Below the pieces are notes generated by a model. The model was not told where the DNA came from. It made no database searches and saw only the letters and a list, made by a program, of their open reading frames with translations. Position numbers and translations under genes: made by a program. A stretch of 64,000 bases of DNA from Halomarina salina (GTDB taxonomy: Archaea > Halobacteriota > Halobacteria > Halobacteriales > Haloarculaceae): NCBI RefSeq assembly GCF_023074835.1, contig NZ_JALLGW010000001.1:2604001-2668000 (forward strand), read 5' to 3'. Below are positions 16,313 through 25,502 of the stretch, one piece after another (position 1 is the first letter of the stretch; the number at the start of each line of letters is the position of its first letter).

Positions 16313-17995
16313 CTACTCCACGCGGTCCCGCAGTTCCGTCCGGCGAATCTTCCCGGTCACGGTCTTGGGTAACTCGTCGACGAACTCGACCTCGCGGGGG
16401 TACTCGTGTGCGGCGAGTTCGTTCCGCACGTGTTGCTGGATATCCTCGACCAGGTCGTCGCTCGGGTCGTGACCCGCAGACAGGACGACGAACGCCTTGA
16501 CGATGTTGCCGCGTTCGCGGTCGGACTTCGGGACGACGGCCGCCTCCGCGACGGCGGGGTGTTCGCCGAGCGAGGACTCGACCTCGAACGGACCGATGCG
16601 ATAGCCCGAGGAGATGATGACGTCGTCGGCCCGCCCCTCGAACCAGAAGTAGCCGTCCTCGTCGAGGTGGCCGAGGTCACCGGAGAGGTACCACTCGCCG
16701 TCCGGACCGTCGACGAAGCAGTCGGCGGTCTTCTCGGGTTGCTCCCAGTACTCCGCGAAGAAACACGGGAAGTCGCCGCGTTCGGCGATGACGCCCGTCT
16801 CGCCCGGTGGTAGCACCTCGCCGCTGTCCGGGTCGACGACGGCCGCCTCGACGCCGGGGAGGGGTTTCCCCATCGACCCGGGGCGAATCGCCATCTCGGG
16901 GTAGTTGTTGATAATCATGTTGCCCGTCTCGGTCTGGCCGTACGTGTCGAGGATGGTGACGCCGAGCGCGTCTCGACCCCACTCGACGACCCCCGCCGAG
17001 AGCGGTTCGCCGATGGAGAGCGCGTGTCGAACGTCGTGGTCGACCCCGTCCAGCACCGCCTCGTTCTCCCGGAGCATCCGGTAGGCCGTCGGGACGGAGA
17101 ACAGGACGCTGACGGGGAACTCGTCGAGCAGGTCGGCCCACGCCTCCGGGTCGAACTCGCCGTCGGTAGTGAACAGCGAGGTGCCCCAGTACCACGCGCC
17201 GAGCGTGTTGATGGGGCCGGTGAGCCACCCGAGGTCCGCGGTCGACCAGTAGAGGTCGTCCGGGGTGAGGTCGACGGACAGTTTCTGCGTCAGGGCGACG
17301 CCCGCGACCCAGCGGTGTCTGTGGAGGACGCCCTTCGCCTGCCCCGTCGTCCCCGAGGTGTAGTACAGCAGGGCGTCGTCCTCGCCGCTCGTCTCGACGA
17401 CGTCGAACTCGTCGTCGGCCGCGGCGGTCGCCTCGTGGAAGTCGAGGTGGCCGTCGTCGCGGCCACCGGGGTCGCCGCCCTGCTCGACGACGACCACCGT
17501 CTCGACGCTCGGGACGTCGTCGAGCGCCCGTTCGACCGTGTCGAGGTTGTCGCTCGTCGTGAACACGAGTCGCGCGTCGCAGTCCGCGAGACGGTAGGCG
17601 ATGCCGTCGGGACCGAACCGCTCGTTGACGCTGCCCCAGACGGCACCCGCCTTCAGCGTCCCGACCATCGCCGCGTAGTGCTGGGGGATGCGGGGCATGT
17701 ACGAGAACACGCGATCGCCCCGGTCGACGTGGTCGGCGACGACGTTCGCCACCCGGTTCGAGCGGTCCCGCAGGTGGCCGAACGTCACCGTCTCACGGTC
17801 ACCCTCGTCCCCAGCCCACTCCAGGGCGGTCCGGTCCGGGTCGGCCGCCGCGTGGCGGTCACACACCTCGTGCCCGACGTTGAGTCGGCTCGGGGCGTCC
17901 CAGTCGGCCTCGGCGTAGACGTCGTCCCACGTGAACTCGTCGCGGTCCGCTACGGGGTCGAAGCTCTCCCAGTCCATGGGTAACGAGTGGCACAT
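16313..17995 (-). CDS. AMP-forming acyl-CoA synthetase / acetate-CoA ligase-like
   Basis: 560 residues of the ANL adenylating superfamily. Motifs: LYYTSGTTGQAKGVLHRH (P-loop, A3), DTYGQTETGN (A5), YLSGDLGHLDEDGYFWFEGR (A7/A8) and PKTVTGKIRR with the catalytic Lys (A10). It activates a carboxylic acid to acyl-AMP and transfers it to CoA. Overall it resembles medium-chain or acetyl-type synthetases; the substrate cannot be read from sequence. A second start seven residues in (MDWESFDPVAD) is possible. Confidence 0.88.
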   Translation of the reverse strand: MCHSLPMDWESFDPVADRDEFTWDDVYAEADWDAPSRLNVGHEVCDRHAAADPDRTALEWAGDEGDRETVTFGHLRDRSNRVANVVADHVDRGDRVFSYMPRIPQHYAAMVGTLKAGAVWGSVNERFGPDGIAYRLADCDARLVFTTSDNLDTVERALDDVPSVETVVVVEQGGDPGGRDDGHLDFHEATAAADDEFDVVETSGEDDALLYYTSGTTGQAKGVLHRHRWVAGVALTQKLSVDLTPDDLYWSTADLGWLTGPINTLGAWYWGTSLFTTDGEFDPEAWADLLDEFPVSVLFSVPTAYRMLRENEAVLDGVDHDVRHALSIGEPLSAGVVEWGRDALGVTILDTYGQTETGNMIINNYPEMAIRPGSMGKPLPGVEAAVVDPDSGEVLPPGETGVIAERGDFPCFFAEYWEQPEKTADCFVDGPDGEWYLSGDLGHLDEDGYFWFEGRADDVIISSGYRIGPFEVESSLGEHPAVAEAAVVPKSDRERGNIVKAFVVLSAGHDPSDDLVEDIQQHVRNELAAHEYPREVEFVDELPKTVTGKIRRTELRDRVE

Positions 17996-18182
17996 GGCGA
18001 CTTAGCTGTTCTCCGGCCGGTCGGTAGGCGACACAGTCCCCCATCGACAACAGTACTTCGAAACGATAGGTCTCCCCTCCCTTCAGCGATAAAGCAGTGC
18101 TTGGGGCCACTCCCGACAGATATCACTCAGTTCAGGGGGTGGTACTATGTGTCTGTCACACGTCCGGTATCGTAGAGTCTGC

Positions 18183-18824
18183 ATGGTGACCGTGGTGGAC
18201 CTGACGCTGCCGGGCGACGCGTTACCGCTCGGTGACGTGCTCCTCGAGGACGAGGATGCGCGTATCAAACCCGAGCGGATGGCGCCCATCAGCGACGACG
18301 TCCTCCCCTTCTTCTGGATATCCGACGGCTCCGTCGGGAACATCGAGCGAGCCCTCGCCGAGGAGTCGACGGTCGAATCCACCGAGCGACTGGCGTCTGT
18401 CGACGGCCGCCACCTGTACGCGATGGAGTGGGCCGGCGACCTGGGAGTCGTGGTCGAGTCGCTCGAAGCGACGGACGGCGTCATCCTCGACGGCGTCGGT
18501 GAGCAGGGTCGGTGGGAGCTCCGCATCCGGTTCCCGAGTCACGACCGTCTGCGGGAGTTCGCCGACCGCTGCCGGGCGTCCGACGTCAGGTTCGACGTCG
18601 GTGGCATCTACAACCCGCACGTCCCGACGGCGAAGGACGTCCTCACGCCCACGCAGTGGGAGACGCTCAACGTCGCGTACGAACGCGGCTACTTCGAGGT
18701 GCCACGGCAGTCGACGCTCGCCGACCTCTCGGAACAGTTCGGCGTCACGGAGCAGGCCGTCTCCCAGCGACTCCGGCGCGCCCTCAACGGTCTCGTCGGG
18801 AGCGTTCGGTTCGACTCGCCGTAG
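18183..18824 (+). CDS. Bat-type transcriptional regulator with HTH-10 domain
   Basis: 213 residues from the ATG giving MVTVVDLTLPGDALPLGDVL. The N-terminal two thirds are the sensory-like half common to bacterio-opsin-activator relatives; the C terminus is the HTH-10 domain (LTPTQWETLNVAYERGYFEVPR, then LSEQFGVTEQAVSQRLRRAL). These proteins regulate transcription in haloarchaea in response to mostly unknown cues. No GAF or PAS domain is present, so this is the short form. A 12-residue longer start exists but is less family-like. Confidence 0.8.
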   Translation: MVTVVDLTLPGDALPLGDVLLEDEDARIKPERMAPISDDVLPFFWISDGSVGNIERALAEESTVESTERLASVDGRHLYAMEWAGDLGVVVESLEATDGVILDGVGEQGRWELRIRFPSHDRLREFADRCRASDVRFDVGGIYNPHVPTAKDVLTPTQWETLNVAYERGYFEVPRQSTLADLSEQFGVTEQAVSQRLRRALNGLVGSVRFDSP

Positions 18825-19184
18825 CGACGCTCAGAGAACAGGCGACAGCCGGTGGTGATACGACGAGCGGTGTCGAGACTCTCGGCCGAGTGGGTCGTGG
18901 TCCGTCGCCGACAGAAAACGGGGGCTGCGTGTCAGAGGCACAGCATCCCGTGGGCACGCCGGGGTCGTACCGGTCTCCCGCCTCCGCTCCCCACCAGTGG
19001 AGTGCCGGTGAACACGGACTGTACCTTCGTGCCCTACCCGAGAGGAGTGGTAGTGCGGCTTACGTTCGCGGGTTCAACAGTCTACGCGTTTATTAGCGGT
19101 GCTCGTCGGTGAACGGCGTCGAACCGGGTGGTATCGGGTCGCCGGACGGCGGTCGACCCGCCGCCGTCCGCCGTGCGTCTGACG
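18825..19184. other. Gene-free spacer
   Basis: 360 bases between the Bat-type regulator and the HerA-like ATPase. Only short, Arg-rich, shadow-like frames occur. A TATA-like GCGTTTATTAGCG near 19085-19097 may drive the ATPase gene with an untranslated leader of about 60-90 bases, depending on the start. I tried and failed to fold this stretch into a tRNA or another recognised RNA. Confidence 0.4.
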
Positions 19185-21239
19185 ATGAGTTATGACAGTT
19201 CGCACGTACGCGCGAACATGGGAGAGACCGAGACCATCACGGTGGCGGAGGTGAGCGACGGTGTCGGCGGCGTCGGCACCGCCGGCACCGACGTATCACT
19301 GCCCTCCGTCGAAGTGCTGACCGGTCGCGGGTTCGTCACCGGGAAGTCCGGGTCGGGGAAGTCGAACACCGCGAGCGTCGTCATCGAGAAACTGCTCGAC
19401 CGGGGGTTCCCGGTCCTCATCGTCGACATCGACGGCGAGTACTACGGGCTGAAGGAGAAGTACGAGATCCTCCACGTGGGCGACGACGAGGAGTGCGACA
19501 TCCAGGTGAGCGCCGAACACGCCGAGAAGATAGCCGACCTCGCGCTCGTCGAGAACGTCCCCATCATCCTCGACGTCTCCTCGTTCCTCGACGAACGGGA
19601 AGCCGCCGACCTGCTGACGGAGGTCGCGAAACAGCTGTTCGCGAAAGAGAAGAAGCTGAAGAAGCCGTTCCTCCTCGTCGTCGAAGAGGTCCACGAGTGG
19701 ATTCCCGAGGGCGGCGGGATGGGCGAGTGCGGTCGGATGCTCATCAAGGTCGGCAAGCGCGGTCGGAAACACGGCCTCGGTATCATGGGCATCAGCCAGC
19801 GGCCGGCCGACGTGAAGAAGGACTTCATCACGCAGTGCGACTGGCTCTGCTGGCACCGCCTGACGTGGCGTAACGACACGAAGGTCGTCAAGCGCGTGCT
19901 GGGGAGCGAGTACGCCGAAGCCGTCGAGGGACTGAACGACGGCGAGGCGTTCCTCGTCACCGACTGGGAGGAGGAGGTGCGGCGGGTGCAGTTCCAGCGC
20001 AAGAAGACGTTCGACGCGGGCGCGACGCCCGGTCTCGACGACTTCCAGCGCCCCGACCTGAAGAGCGTCAGCGACGACCTGGTCGGCGAACTCCAGACCA
20101 TCACCGAGGAGCAGAACGCCCGCGAGGACCGCATCGCCGAACTCGAAGCCGAGGTGCGCGAGAAGGAGAACCGCATCGAGATGCTCGAACGCGACCTGGA
20201 GGACGCCCGCGACCTCTCGCAGATGGCCGACCAGTTCGCCGCCGCGCTGTTCGACCACCCCGGTCGCTCGCGGATGCAACTGCGACGCGACCGTGAGCAC
20301 GAGGACGACGCCGAAGGGACCGAACAGGCGACGCTGGAGGAGTCCCACGACCCGGCGGTCGAGACGACGCCGTGGCCAGCGCCCGACGCCGACGACCCGT
20401 CGATGGTCGGAGGGAGCGACGACGCGACGGCGTCGGCCGAAGCGACGGACGCCGAGCGGGAAGCGGAGGCGTCGACCGCGGCGACGAACGGGACCGAGAA
20501 CACCGACGACGAGGCTGCCACCGACGAACGTATCGAGGCGGCGATGGCGAGCCTGACAGGTGCCGGAGCGGTTCCCGAGACGTCGTCCGGTGGCGACGAC
20601 ACCGCCGCCACGAACGGAACGTCCGGTACCACCGCGTCCGCGCCGACTGCGTCGGACGACTGGGCCGACGCAGGGATGCGCTCCACGTCCACGTCCGGCG
20701 AACGGGACGCGAGCGGTTCGACGTCCGCGGGAGCGGCCACGACGCCGTGGCCCGACGCTTCGCCCGCGGCCGCACGAGACGACTCGACGACAGCGGACGG
20801 GGCGAAGTCGAGCGACGCGGGCGGGAGCGACGGCGGCGAACACGGTGCGAGTGCCGCGCGAGCGGACGACGAACGACGGGACGGTGACGGTCGACACGGC
20901 GCAGAAGCGGACGGCGAGCGACCGGTCGTCGCCCGCGCCAGAGCAGTTCTCTCGGACCTCGACGAACCGACGCGGGAGATGCTCGTCGAGTACCGCGACC
21001 GCGGTCCCTGCACTCCTGTCGACGCGCACGTCGCGACGGGCGGTGACGGTGAGAGCGAACGGACGCTCGCGTACAGCAAGAACAGCGCGCTGCGGGAGGC
21101 CGGACTGATTCGACACGCGGGACGTGGGCGCTACGCCTACGCGCTCCCGACGTTCGTCGCCGCCGCCAGCGGCGACCATCTCGACGAGGGAGTGGCCGAG
21201 GACGTCGTCGAGGCCATCGAGGCGGGACTGCTCCGCTGA
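19185..21239 (+). CDS. HerA/DUF87-like ATPase with coiled coil and disordered tail
   Basis: 684 residues from ATG 19185 (MSYDSSHVRANMGETET); an ATG at 19218 is equally possible. The ATPase core has Walker A VTGKSGSGKSNT, Walker B LLVVEEVHEW, a sensor-like GIMGISQRPADVKKDF and an Arg-rich GKRGRKHG segment, typical of haloarchaeal relatives of the DNA-translocating HerA family. A coiled coil (about 300-350, EEQNAREDRIAELEAEVREK) and a long low-complexity Ala/Thr/Asp linker (about 370-580) follow, then a small C-terminal winged-helix-like domain. A DNA-pumping or repair role is inferred; no NurA nuclease is adjacent. Confidence 0.78.
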   Translation: MSYDSSHVRANMGETETITVAEVSDGVGGVGTAGTDVSLPSVEVLTGRGFVTGKSGSGKSNTASVVIEKLLDRGFPVLIVDIDGEYYGLKEKYEILHVGDDEECDIQVSAEHAEKIADLALVENVPIILDVSSFLDEREAADLLTEVAKQLFAKEKKLKKPFLLVVEEVHEWIPEGGGMGECGRMLIKVGKRGRKHGLGIMGISQRPADVKKDFITQCDWLCWHRLTWRNDTKVVKRVLGSEYAEAVEGLNDGEAFLVTDWEEEVRRVQFQRKKTFDAGATPGLDDFQRPDLKSVSDDLVGELQTITEEQNAREDRIAELEAEVREKENRIEMLERDLEDARDLSQMADQFAAALFDHPGRSRMQLRRDREHEDDAEGTEQATLEESHDPAVETTPWPAPDADDPSMVGGSDDATASAEATDAEREAEASTAATNGTENTDDEAATDERIEAAMASLTGAGAVPETSSGGDDTAATNGTSGTTASAPTASDDWADAGMRSTSTSGERDASGSTSAGAATTPWPDASPAAARDDSTTADGAKSSDAGGSDGGEHGASAARADDERRDGDGRHGAEADGERPVVARARAVLSDLDEPTREMLVEYRDRGPCTPVDAHVATGGDGESERTLAYSKNSALREAGLIRHAGRGRYAYALPTFVAAASGDHLDEGVAEDVVEAIEAGLLR

Positions 21240-21391
21240 CCGGTCGGTCCACGCTGGTCGACCATCTCGATGCGGGGCACTGTGACACAGGTGTTGGTGA
21301 AGAGTCGTCCGACCCGGACTCGATGCGGTTGCAGACGCTGGAGGAACCCCTATCGGTCGGCGGCCCTGCGGCGCGGTCGACCGTCGTTGTA

Positions 21392-21583
21392 CTACTCGGA
21401 GAGAACAGTGACGTCGTCGTTGCTACACTCCGTACAGCGGGCGATAGACGGTGAGACCGTCGTTCGCCACGTCGCTCCGCACGCGTCGCACTCGTACTCG
21501 TAGCGGGTCCGCTCCTCACCTCCACCGTCGAGGTCGTTTTCGATGTCGTCAAGTAGTCCCATGATACTCTCTGACTCGACCAT
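21392..21583 (-). CDS. Small zinc-ribbon protein
   Basis: 63 residues, or 56 if started at the second ATG (MGLLDDIENDLDGG). The C-terminal half holds a four-cysteine ribbon: YECDACGATWRTTV and ARCTECSNDD. It ends VLSE, with the stop at 21392. An AT-rich stretch just upstream (21583-21620) carries likely promoter elements. It belongs to the numerous tiny haloarchaeal zinc-finger proteins; the specific role is unknown. Confidence 0.7.
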   Translation of the reverse strand: MVESESIMGLLDDIENDLDGGGEERTRYEYECDACGATWRTTVSPSIARCTECSNDDVTVLSE

Positions 21584-21676
21584 ATTCCTTCACAGAAATA
21601 AGTCTTTCTTCGATTCGTATTAGTTTCGCCGAGCTGTCTAGGAACACGGCGCTGGACGGAACCCGCTCCCGACCGC

Positions 21677-22321
21677 TCAGATGCCGGAGACGAGGTCTCT
21701 GAGCACTTCCTCGGGGTCGTCTGCCTTGGCGACGCCGCTGGCGAGGAGGACCCCTTCGCTCCCGAGGTCCGCCGCCGCCTCGACGTCGTCGCCCGACGTG
21801 ATACCGGCCCCGCAGAGCACCGGGACCGGGGGGTTGACCTCGTCGGCGGCGGCGACGGCGTCGCGGACGATGTCGGGGTCCGCGCGACTGACCGGCGTCC
21901 CGGAGCCGATGAGTTCCGGCGGTTCGACGGCGACCATGTCCGGACCGAGCGTCGCGGCGGCAGCCACCTGCCGCGGGTTGTTCGCACAGACGATGGTATC
22001 GAGGCCGGTGTCCTCGGCCGCGCGAAGCGACCCGTCGATGTCCGCCAGTTTGAGTCGGCGCTCGGAGTGGTTGAGGAGCGCGCCGGTCGCGCCCGCGTCC
22101 GCGACGGCGGGGGCGAGCGTGCTCCCGGTGTGACTGCCGTGGCCAGAGGACGAGACGTGCTGTGCCCACGTCTCGACGCCCGTCTCCGCGACGGGTTCGA
22201 TGTGGGCGGCCTGCGGGGCGACGGCGATGCGCGCGCCGGTGTCGTCGGCGACGGTCGCTGCTGCCTCGGCGACGGCGACGGCGTCACAGGGGTACGCCTT
22301 CAGGTTGACGAGAACGAACAT
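21677..22321 (-). CDS. tpiA: Triosephosphate isomerase (archaeal type)
   Basis: 214 residues, the compact archaeal form lacking helices found in bacterial and eukaryal enzymes. Catalytic motifs: NLKAY (active-site Lys), LLNHSERR (His electrophile region), [12 protein letters not shown] (catalytic Glu and the flexible loop) and CGAGI (phosphate binding). It interconverts dihydroxyacetone phosphate and glyceraldehyde 3-phosphate in the cytosol, linking glycerol use (a glycerol kinase is at 45.5 kb) and gluconeogenesis. Confidence 0.93.
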   Translation of the reverse strand: MFVLVNLKAYPCDAVAVAEAAATVADDTGARIAVAPQAAHIEPVAETGVETWAQHVSSSGHGSHTGSTLAPAVADAGATGALLNHSERRLKLADIDGSLRAAEDTGLDTIVCANNPRQVAAAATLGPDMVAVEPPELIGSGTPVSRADPDIVRDAVAAADEVNPPVPVLCGAGITSGDDVEAAADLGSEGVLLASGVAKADDPEEVLRDLVSGI

Positions 22322-22425
22322 ACAGGAGGGGCACTCGCGGCTGGCAAATAACTACTCACTCCGTCCCGGAACGACTCGGCGAAAACGCTGCTCGACACGG
22401 ACCCGACGCGGCGGGAGCGGGGCGC

Positions 22426-22953
22426 TCAGTCCTTCCGCTTGACCACGTCGCCGAGCGTGTACGACCCGGAGGAGGAGCCACCCTCCCACTCGTCGTCGTC
22501 GCTGCTCGACCCCTCGGTCAGCGAGATGCCGAGTTTCCGTTCGAGCTTCTTGCGCACGTCGTCGCTCGGGAGGATGTCGCCGCGTTCGAGCTTGCGGATG
22601 AGACTCGCCTTCTCGTTGAGTTCTCCGGCGAGCTCCTCCTGCGTGAGGTTCGATCCCTCCCGCGCGTTGCGGATGCGGTCGTCGTAGTCCTGTGCGACCT
22701 CGTCCATCTGGTCGAACATGTCCCGGCGGCGTCGTTGCTGTGAGGACGAGGAGGAACTCGACGACGAGGACGACGAAGACGAGGAGGACGACGAGGAGTC
22801 TGTCGAGTACTTGGAGGTCGACCCGGACGACGACTGGGTCTTCACCTCCGTCCCGAACTGAGCACAGGCGTCACACACCTGTATCTCGGCCCCTTCGATC
22901 TTCACGGTCTTCGGCGACGAGGTCTCCGCTCCGCACATCTCACACTGCGGCAT
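22426..22953 (-). CDS. MBF1-like transcription factor with poly-serine tract
   Basis: 175 residues. The N-terminal zinc ribbon (CEMCGAE, then CDACAQFG) and C-terminal HTH-3 domain (NLTQEELAGELNEKASLIRKLERGDILPS) define archaeal multiprotein bridging factor 1, a general coactivator-like protein associated with transcription or translation. Unusual: the linker contains an almost uninterrupted run of about 20 serines (residues about 52-71), encoded by mixed TCC/TCG/AGC codons (22744-22800), followed by QQRRRR. The linker is normally short in archaeal MBF1. Confidence 0.85.
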   Translation of the reverse strand: MPQCEMCGAETSSPKTVKIEGAEIQVCDACAQFGTEVKTQSSSGSTSKYSTDSSSSSSSSSSSSSSSSSSSQQRRRRDMFDQMDEVAQDYDDRIRNAREGSNLTQEELAGELNEKASLIRKLERGDILPSDDVRKKLERKLGISLTEGSSSDDDEWEGGSSSGSYTLGDVVKRKD

Positions 22954-23060
22954 GCGAGGTCCTTTGCCACGCCCACGGATAAATCGTCCGACGGAGCCAG
23001 CGTCGACGACGAATCAGCCGGTGACCACCCTCCTCGCCGCTCGCGGCGGCCAGGACGCCC

Positions 23061-23684
23061 CTACAGCCTGTCCGTCGACTCGAACGCCCGCATCGCGTAG
23101 TAGAACCGCTGGAGCGCGGTGAAGTGACCCACGATGGCGAAGAACACCAGCGTCCACCCGACGACGGTGAGACCCGCTATCGAGTCGGTGTAGAGCCACG
23201 CCACCACGCCCACCACGCCGACGATGACGAGTCGGTCCGCGCGGCCGACGAGGCCGCCGTACACCCGGTCGAGACCGACAGCCTGGGCCTGCGTCCCGAG
23301 GTACGACGTCATCACGACGCCCGTCACGGCCGCGAGGCCGAGCGCCCACTCGTCGACGCCCGCGGCGAGACCGACCAGGATGAAGATGTCCGCGTAGCGG
23401 TCGAGGACGTGGTCGAGCAGGTCACCGGCAGCCGAGGCGACCTGCAGGCGACGCGCCAGCGCGCCGTCGAGGATGTCGAGCCACCCGTTCAGGAAGACGA
23501 GTACCGACCCGACGAGGTAGAGTATCGGCGTACCCTGCCCGAACGCGAACGCGAGGCCCGCGCCCGCGGCGAGCGCGATGGCCGCGACGCTCACCGCGTT
23601 CGGGGTCAGGCCGGCCTGCTCGGAGACGTCCACGAACGGTTCCAGGAACCGGTCGGCGACCGACCGGAACTGGTCGAGCGTCAT
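23061..23684 (-). CDS. CDP-alcohol phosphatidyltransferase
   Basis: 207 residues, membrane-embedded with about six TM helices. The full class signature is present: DILDGALARRLQ, then GDLLDHVLDRYAD (D-G-x2-AR-x8-G-x3-D-x3-D). These enzymes transfer a phosphoalcohol from a CDP-lipid or CDP-alcohol. In archaea the products include archaetidyl-glycerol phosphate, -serine and -inositol phosphate; which one cannot be told here. The ATG overlaps the stop of the kinase upstream by 4 bases (ATGA), making it the last gene of the hisC operon. Confidence 0.85.
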   Translation of the reverse strand: MTLDQFRSVADRFLEPFVDVSEQAGLTPNAVSVAAIALAAGAGLAFAFGQGTPILYLVGSVLVFLNGWLDILDGALARRLQVASAAGDLLDHVLDRYADIFILVGLAAGVDEWALGLAAVTGVVMTSYLGTQAQAVGLDRVYGGLVGRADRLVIVGVVGVVAWLYTDSIAGLTVVGWTLVFFAIVGHFTALQRFYYAMRAFESTDRL

Positions 23685-24223
23685 AGCCACCCCGTAAAGT
23701 CGACCGTCCCGGCGCTCGGTTCTCGTTCGCCGTCGAGTACCGCACGAATCTCGTCGGCGACCGCCTCGGGCGAGCGGTCGGTCGCGTCTATCTCGTACAC
23801 CGCGTCCGTCCCGTGGCGGTCGACCGCCTCGGCGAGAATCACGTCGAGGGCCTCGGCGTCCGCGTTCTCCTCCGCCTTCTCTTCCGTCTCTCCGCGCTCC
23901 AGGAGCCGCGATTCGAGCGTCTCGGGGGCGCACCGCAACACGACGACCCGGTGGGCGTCGAAGTGGTGGGCGAGGTGCGACTCGACGACGACGTCCTCGT
24001 CGGTGCCCGCCGCGTGCTCGTCGAGCCACTCTCCCAGCGCCTCGAAGTCGGCGTAGAGGCTGGCCCGGTCGGGGTCCTCGCCGTCGTGGAGTCCCGCCTC
24101 CCGGATGACGTCGTTCAGGTGGACGACGCGCGTGTCCTGCGCTCGCTCGCTGGCACGGTCGTCGAGGTGCTCGGTGGCCGTCGTCTTCCCGGTGCCGGGC
24201 GTCCCGGTAACGGCGAGCCTCAC
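23681..24223 (-). CDS. Adenylate kinase 6 (Fap7)-like nucleotide kinase
   Basis: 180 residues from GTG 24223, which overlaps the hisC stop (GTGA). The N terminus RLAVTGTPGTGKTTAT is the P-loop; a lid-like segment has RLLERGETEEKAEENADAEALDVI, characteristic of the AK6/Fap7 family. Members phosphorylate AMP or dAMP, and in eukaryotes and archaea also assist late small-subunit rRNA maturation by binding the protein uS11 (family knowledge). It lies between histidine biosynthesis and lipid head-group synthesis with overlaps on both sides. Confidence 0.82.
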   Translation of the reverse strand: MRLAVTGTPGTGKTTATEHLDDRASERAQDTRVVHLNDVIREAGLHDGEDPDRASLYADFEALGEWLDEHAAGTDEDVVVESHLAHHFDAHRVVVLRCAPETLESRLLERGETEEKAEENADAEALDVILAEAVDRHGTDAVYEIDATDRSPEAVADEIRAVLDGEREPSAGTVDFTGWL

Positions 24224-25335
24224 GCCTCGGGCACCTCCGCGAGAACGCCGTTGACGACCTCGACGGCTCGTTTCGTCTCCTCGCGGGTGCCCGTCGTGAT
24301 GCGGACGCAGTCGGGGAGGCCGAAACTCGAACAGTCCCGGACGATGAGGCCGCGGCGCTGGGTCGCAGCCGCGACGGCGCTCCCCGCGCCCTCGTCGGCG
24401 TCGAGCGGTGCGGCCTCGCCCACGTCCACGAGGACGAAGTTCCCGCCGCTCTCGAACGTCGGCGCGTCGAGATGCTCGTGCAGGTACTCGCGCGCCCAGC
24501 GGGCGGTCTCGACCGTCTCCGTGACGAACTCGTCGTCGGAGAGCGCCGCGAGTCCGGCCCGGCAGGCGAGTTCGTTGACCGAGAACGGCGTGTTGACGCG
24601 GGCGTAGACGTCGGCCCACGACTCCGGCGTCAGGAGATAGCCGAGTCGGAGACCGGCCAGCCCGTACGCCTTCGAGAACGTGCGGAGGACGGCGACGTCG
24701 TCTCGTTCGTCGAGAAGTCGCCGCTTGCTCTCGCTCGTCGAGAACTCGGCGTACGCCTCGTCGACGACGACGAGCGTGTCGTCGGCCGTCTCGTCGGCCA
24801 GTCGCTCCACCTCGGCCATCGGCATCTCGGTGCCGACGGGGCTGTGCGGGCTGATGACGAACACGACGCGCTCGCCGTCGTAGGACGCGAGGACGGTGTC
24901 GGCGGTCTGCTCGAAGCCGTCGGCCTTCGACAGACTGTACGTCGAGACGTCGCCGTGGTGGTAGCGCGCGCTCATCGCGTAGTAGGCGAACCCCGGTCGC
25001 GGGACGAGAATCTCGTCGCCGGGGTCGAGCATCGCCCGGTGGAGGAAGTCGAGTGCCCCGTCGCCGCCGGGGGCCAGCCACGCCTGTTCCGGCGCGAAGT
25101 CCCACTCCTCTGCGATGGCCTCGGTGAGGTCGACGTGCGAGGACTTCGGGTAGCGGTTGACGCCGCCCGCGTGGTCGCGGATTGCCTCGACGGCCGCTGG
25201 CGACGGCCCGAGAGCGTTCTCGTTCGAGGAGAGCACCACGAACTCCTCGGGGTCCCGGTCGAGTTCGCGGGCCACCTCCTCGATGCCCCGCCCGGCCTGG
25301 TACACCGAGTACGACGAGCGGTCCCGTGGTTCCAT
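24220..25335 (-). CDS. hisC: Histidinol-phosphate aminotransferase
   Basis: 371 residues from the ATG giving MEPRDRSSYSVYQAG; an ATG 13 codons further upstream is less likely. A fold-type I PLP enzyme: LSSNENALGPSP (substrate region), VVVDEAYAEF (PLP ring Asp), TFSKAYGLAGLRLGY (Schiff-base Lys) and a C-terminal Arg in DCVRITTGT. It converts imidazole acetol phosphate plus glutamate to histidinol phosphate. Divergent from hisH across 167 bases, so the two histidine genes may share a control region. Confidence 0.9.
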   Translation of the reverse strand: MEPRDRSSYSVYQAGRGIEEVARELDRDPEEFVVLSSNENALGPSPAAVEAIRDHAGGVNRYPKSSHVDLTEAIAEEWDFAPEQAWLAPGGDGALDFLHRAMLDPGDEILVPRPGFAYYAMSARYHHGDVSTYSLSKADGFEQTADTVLASYDGERVVFVISPHSPVGTEMPMAEVERLADETADDTLVVVDEAYAEFSTSESKRRLLDERDDVAVLRTFSKAYGLAGLRLGYLLTPESWADVYARVNTPFSVNELACRAGLAALSDDEFVTETVETARWAREYLHEHLDAPTFESGGNFVLVDVGEAAPLDADEGAGSAVAAATQRRGLIVRDCSSFGLPDCVRITTGTREETKRAVEVVNGVLAEVPEA

Positions 25336-25502
25336 ACCGGAAGGCAACGGACGGCGCGGCTTAAGCGTGCTCACACGAATCGCGGGCCCCGCTCCAGGCT
25401 CGCGTCGGTACGGCCGTCCGGCCGCGATGCCTCCCCCGTCGCCACGGCGGCGACGACTGCCACGACCTGAAGCTACTTGCGTGGTCGTCGGCTAGCCTCG
25501 TC

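Noticed and set aside
18825-19184. Hidden RNA gene in the spacer before the HerA-like ATPase
   Set aside because: No tRNA cloverleaf, C/D boxes with guides or SRP/RNase P landmarks could be found by eye.
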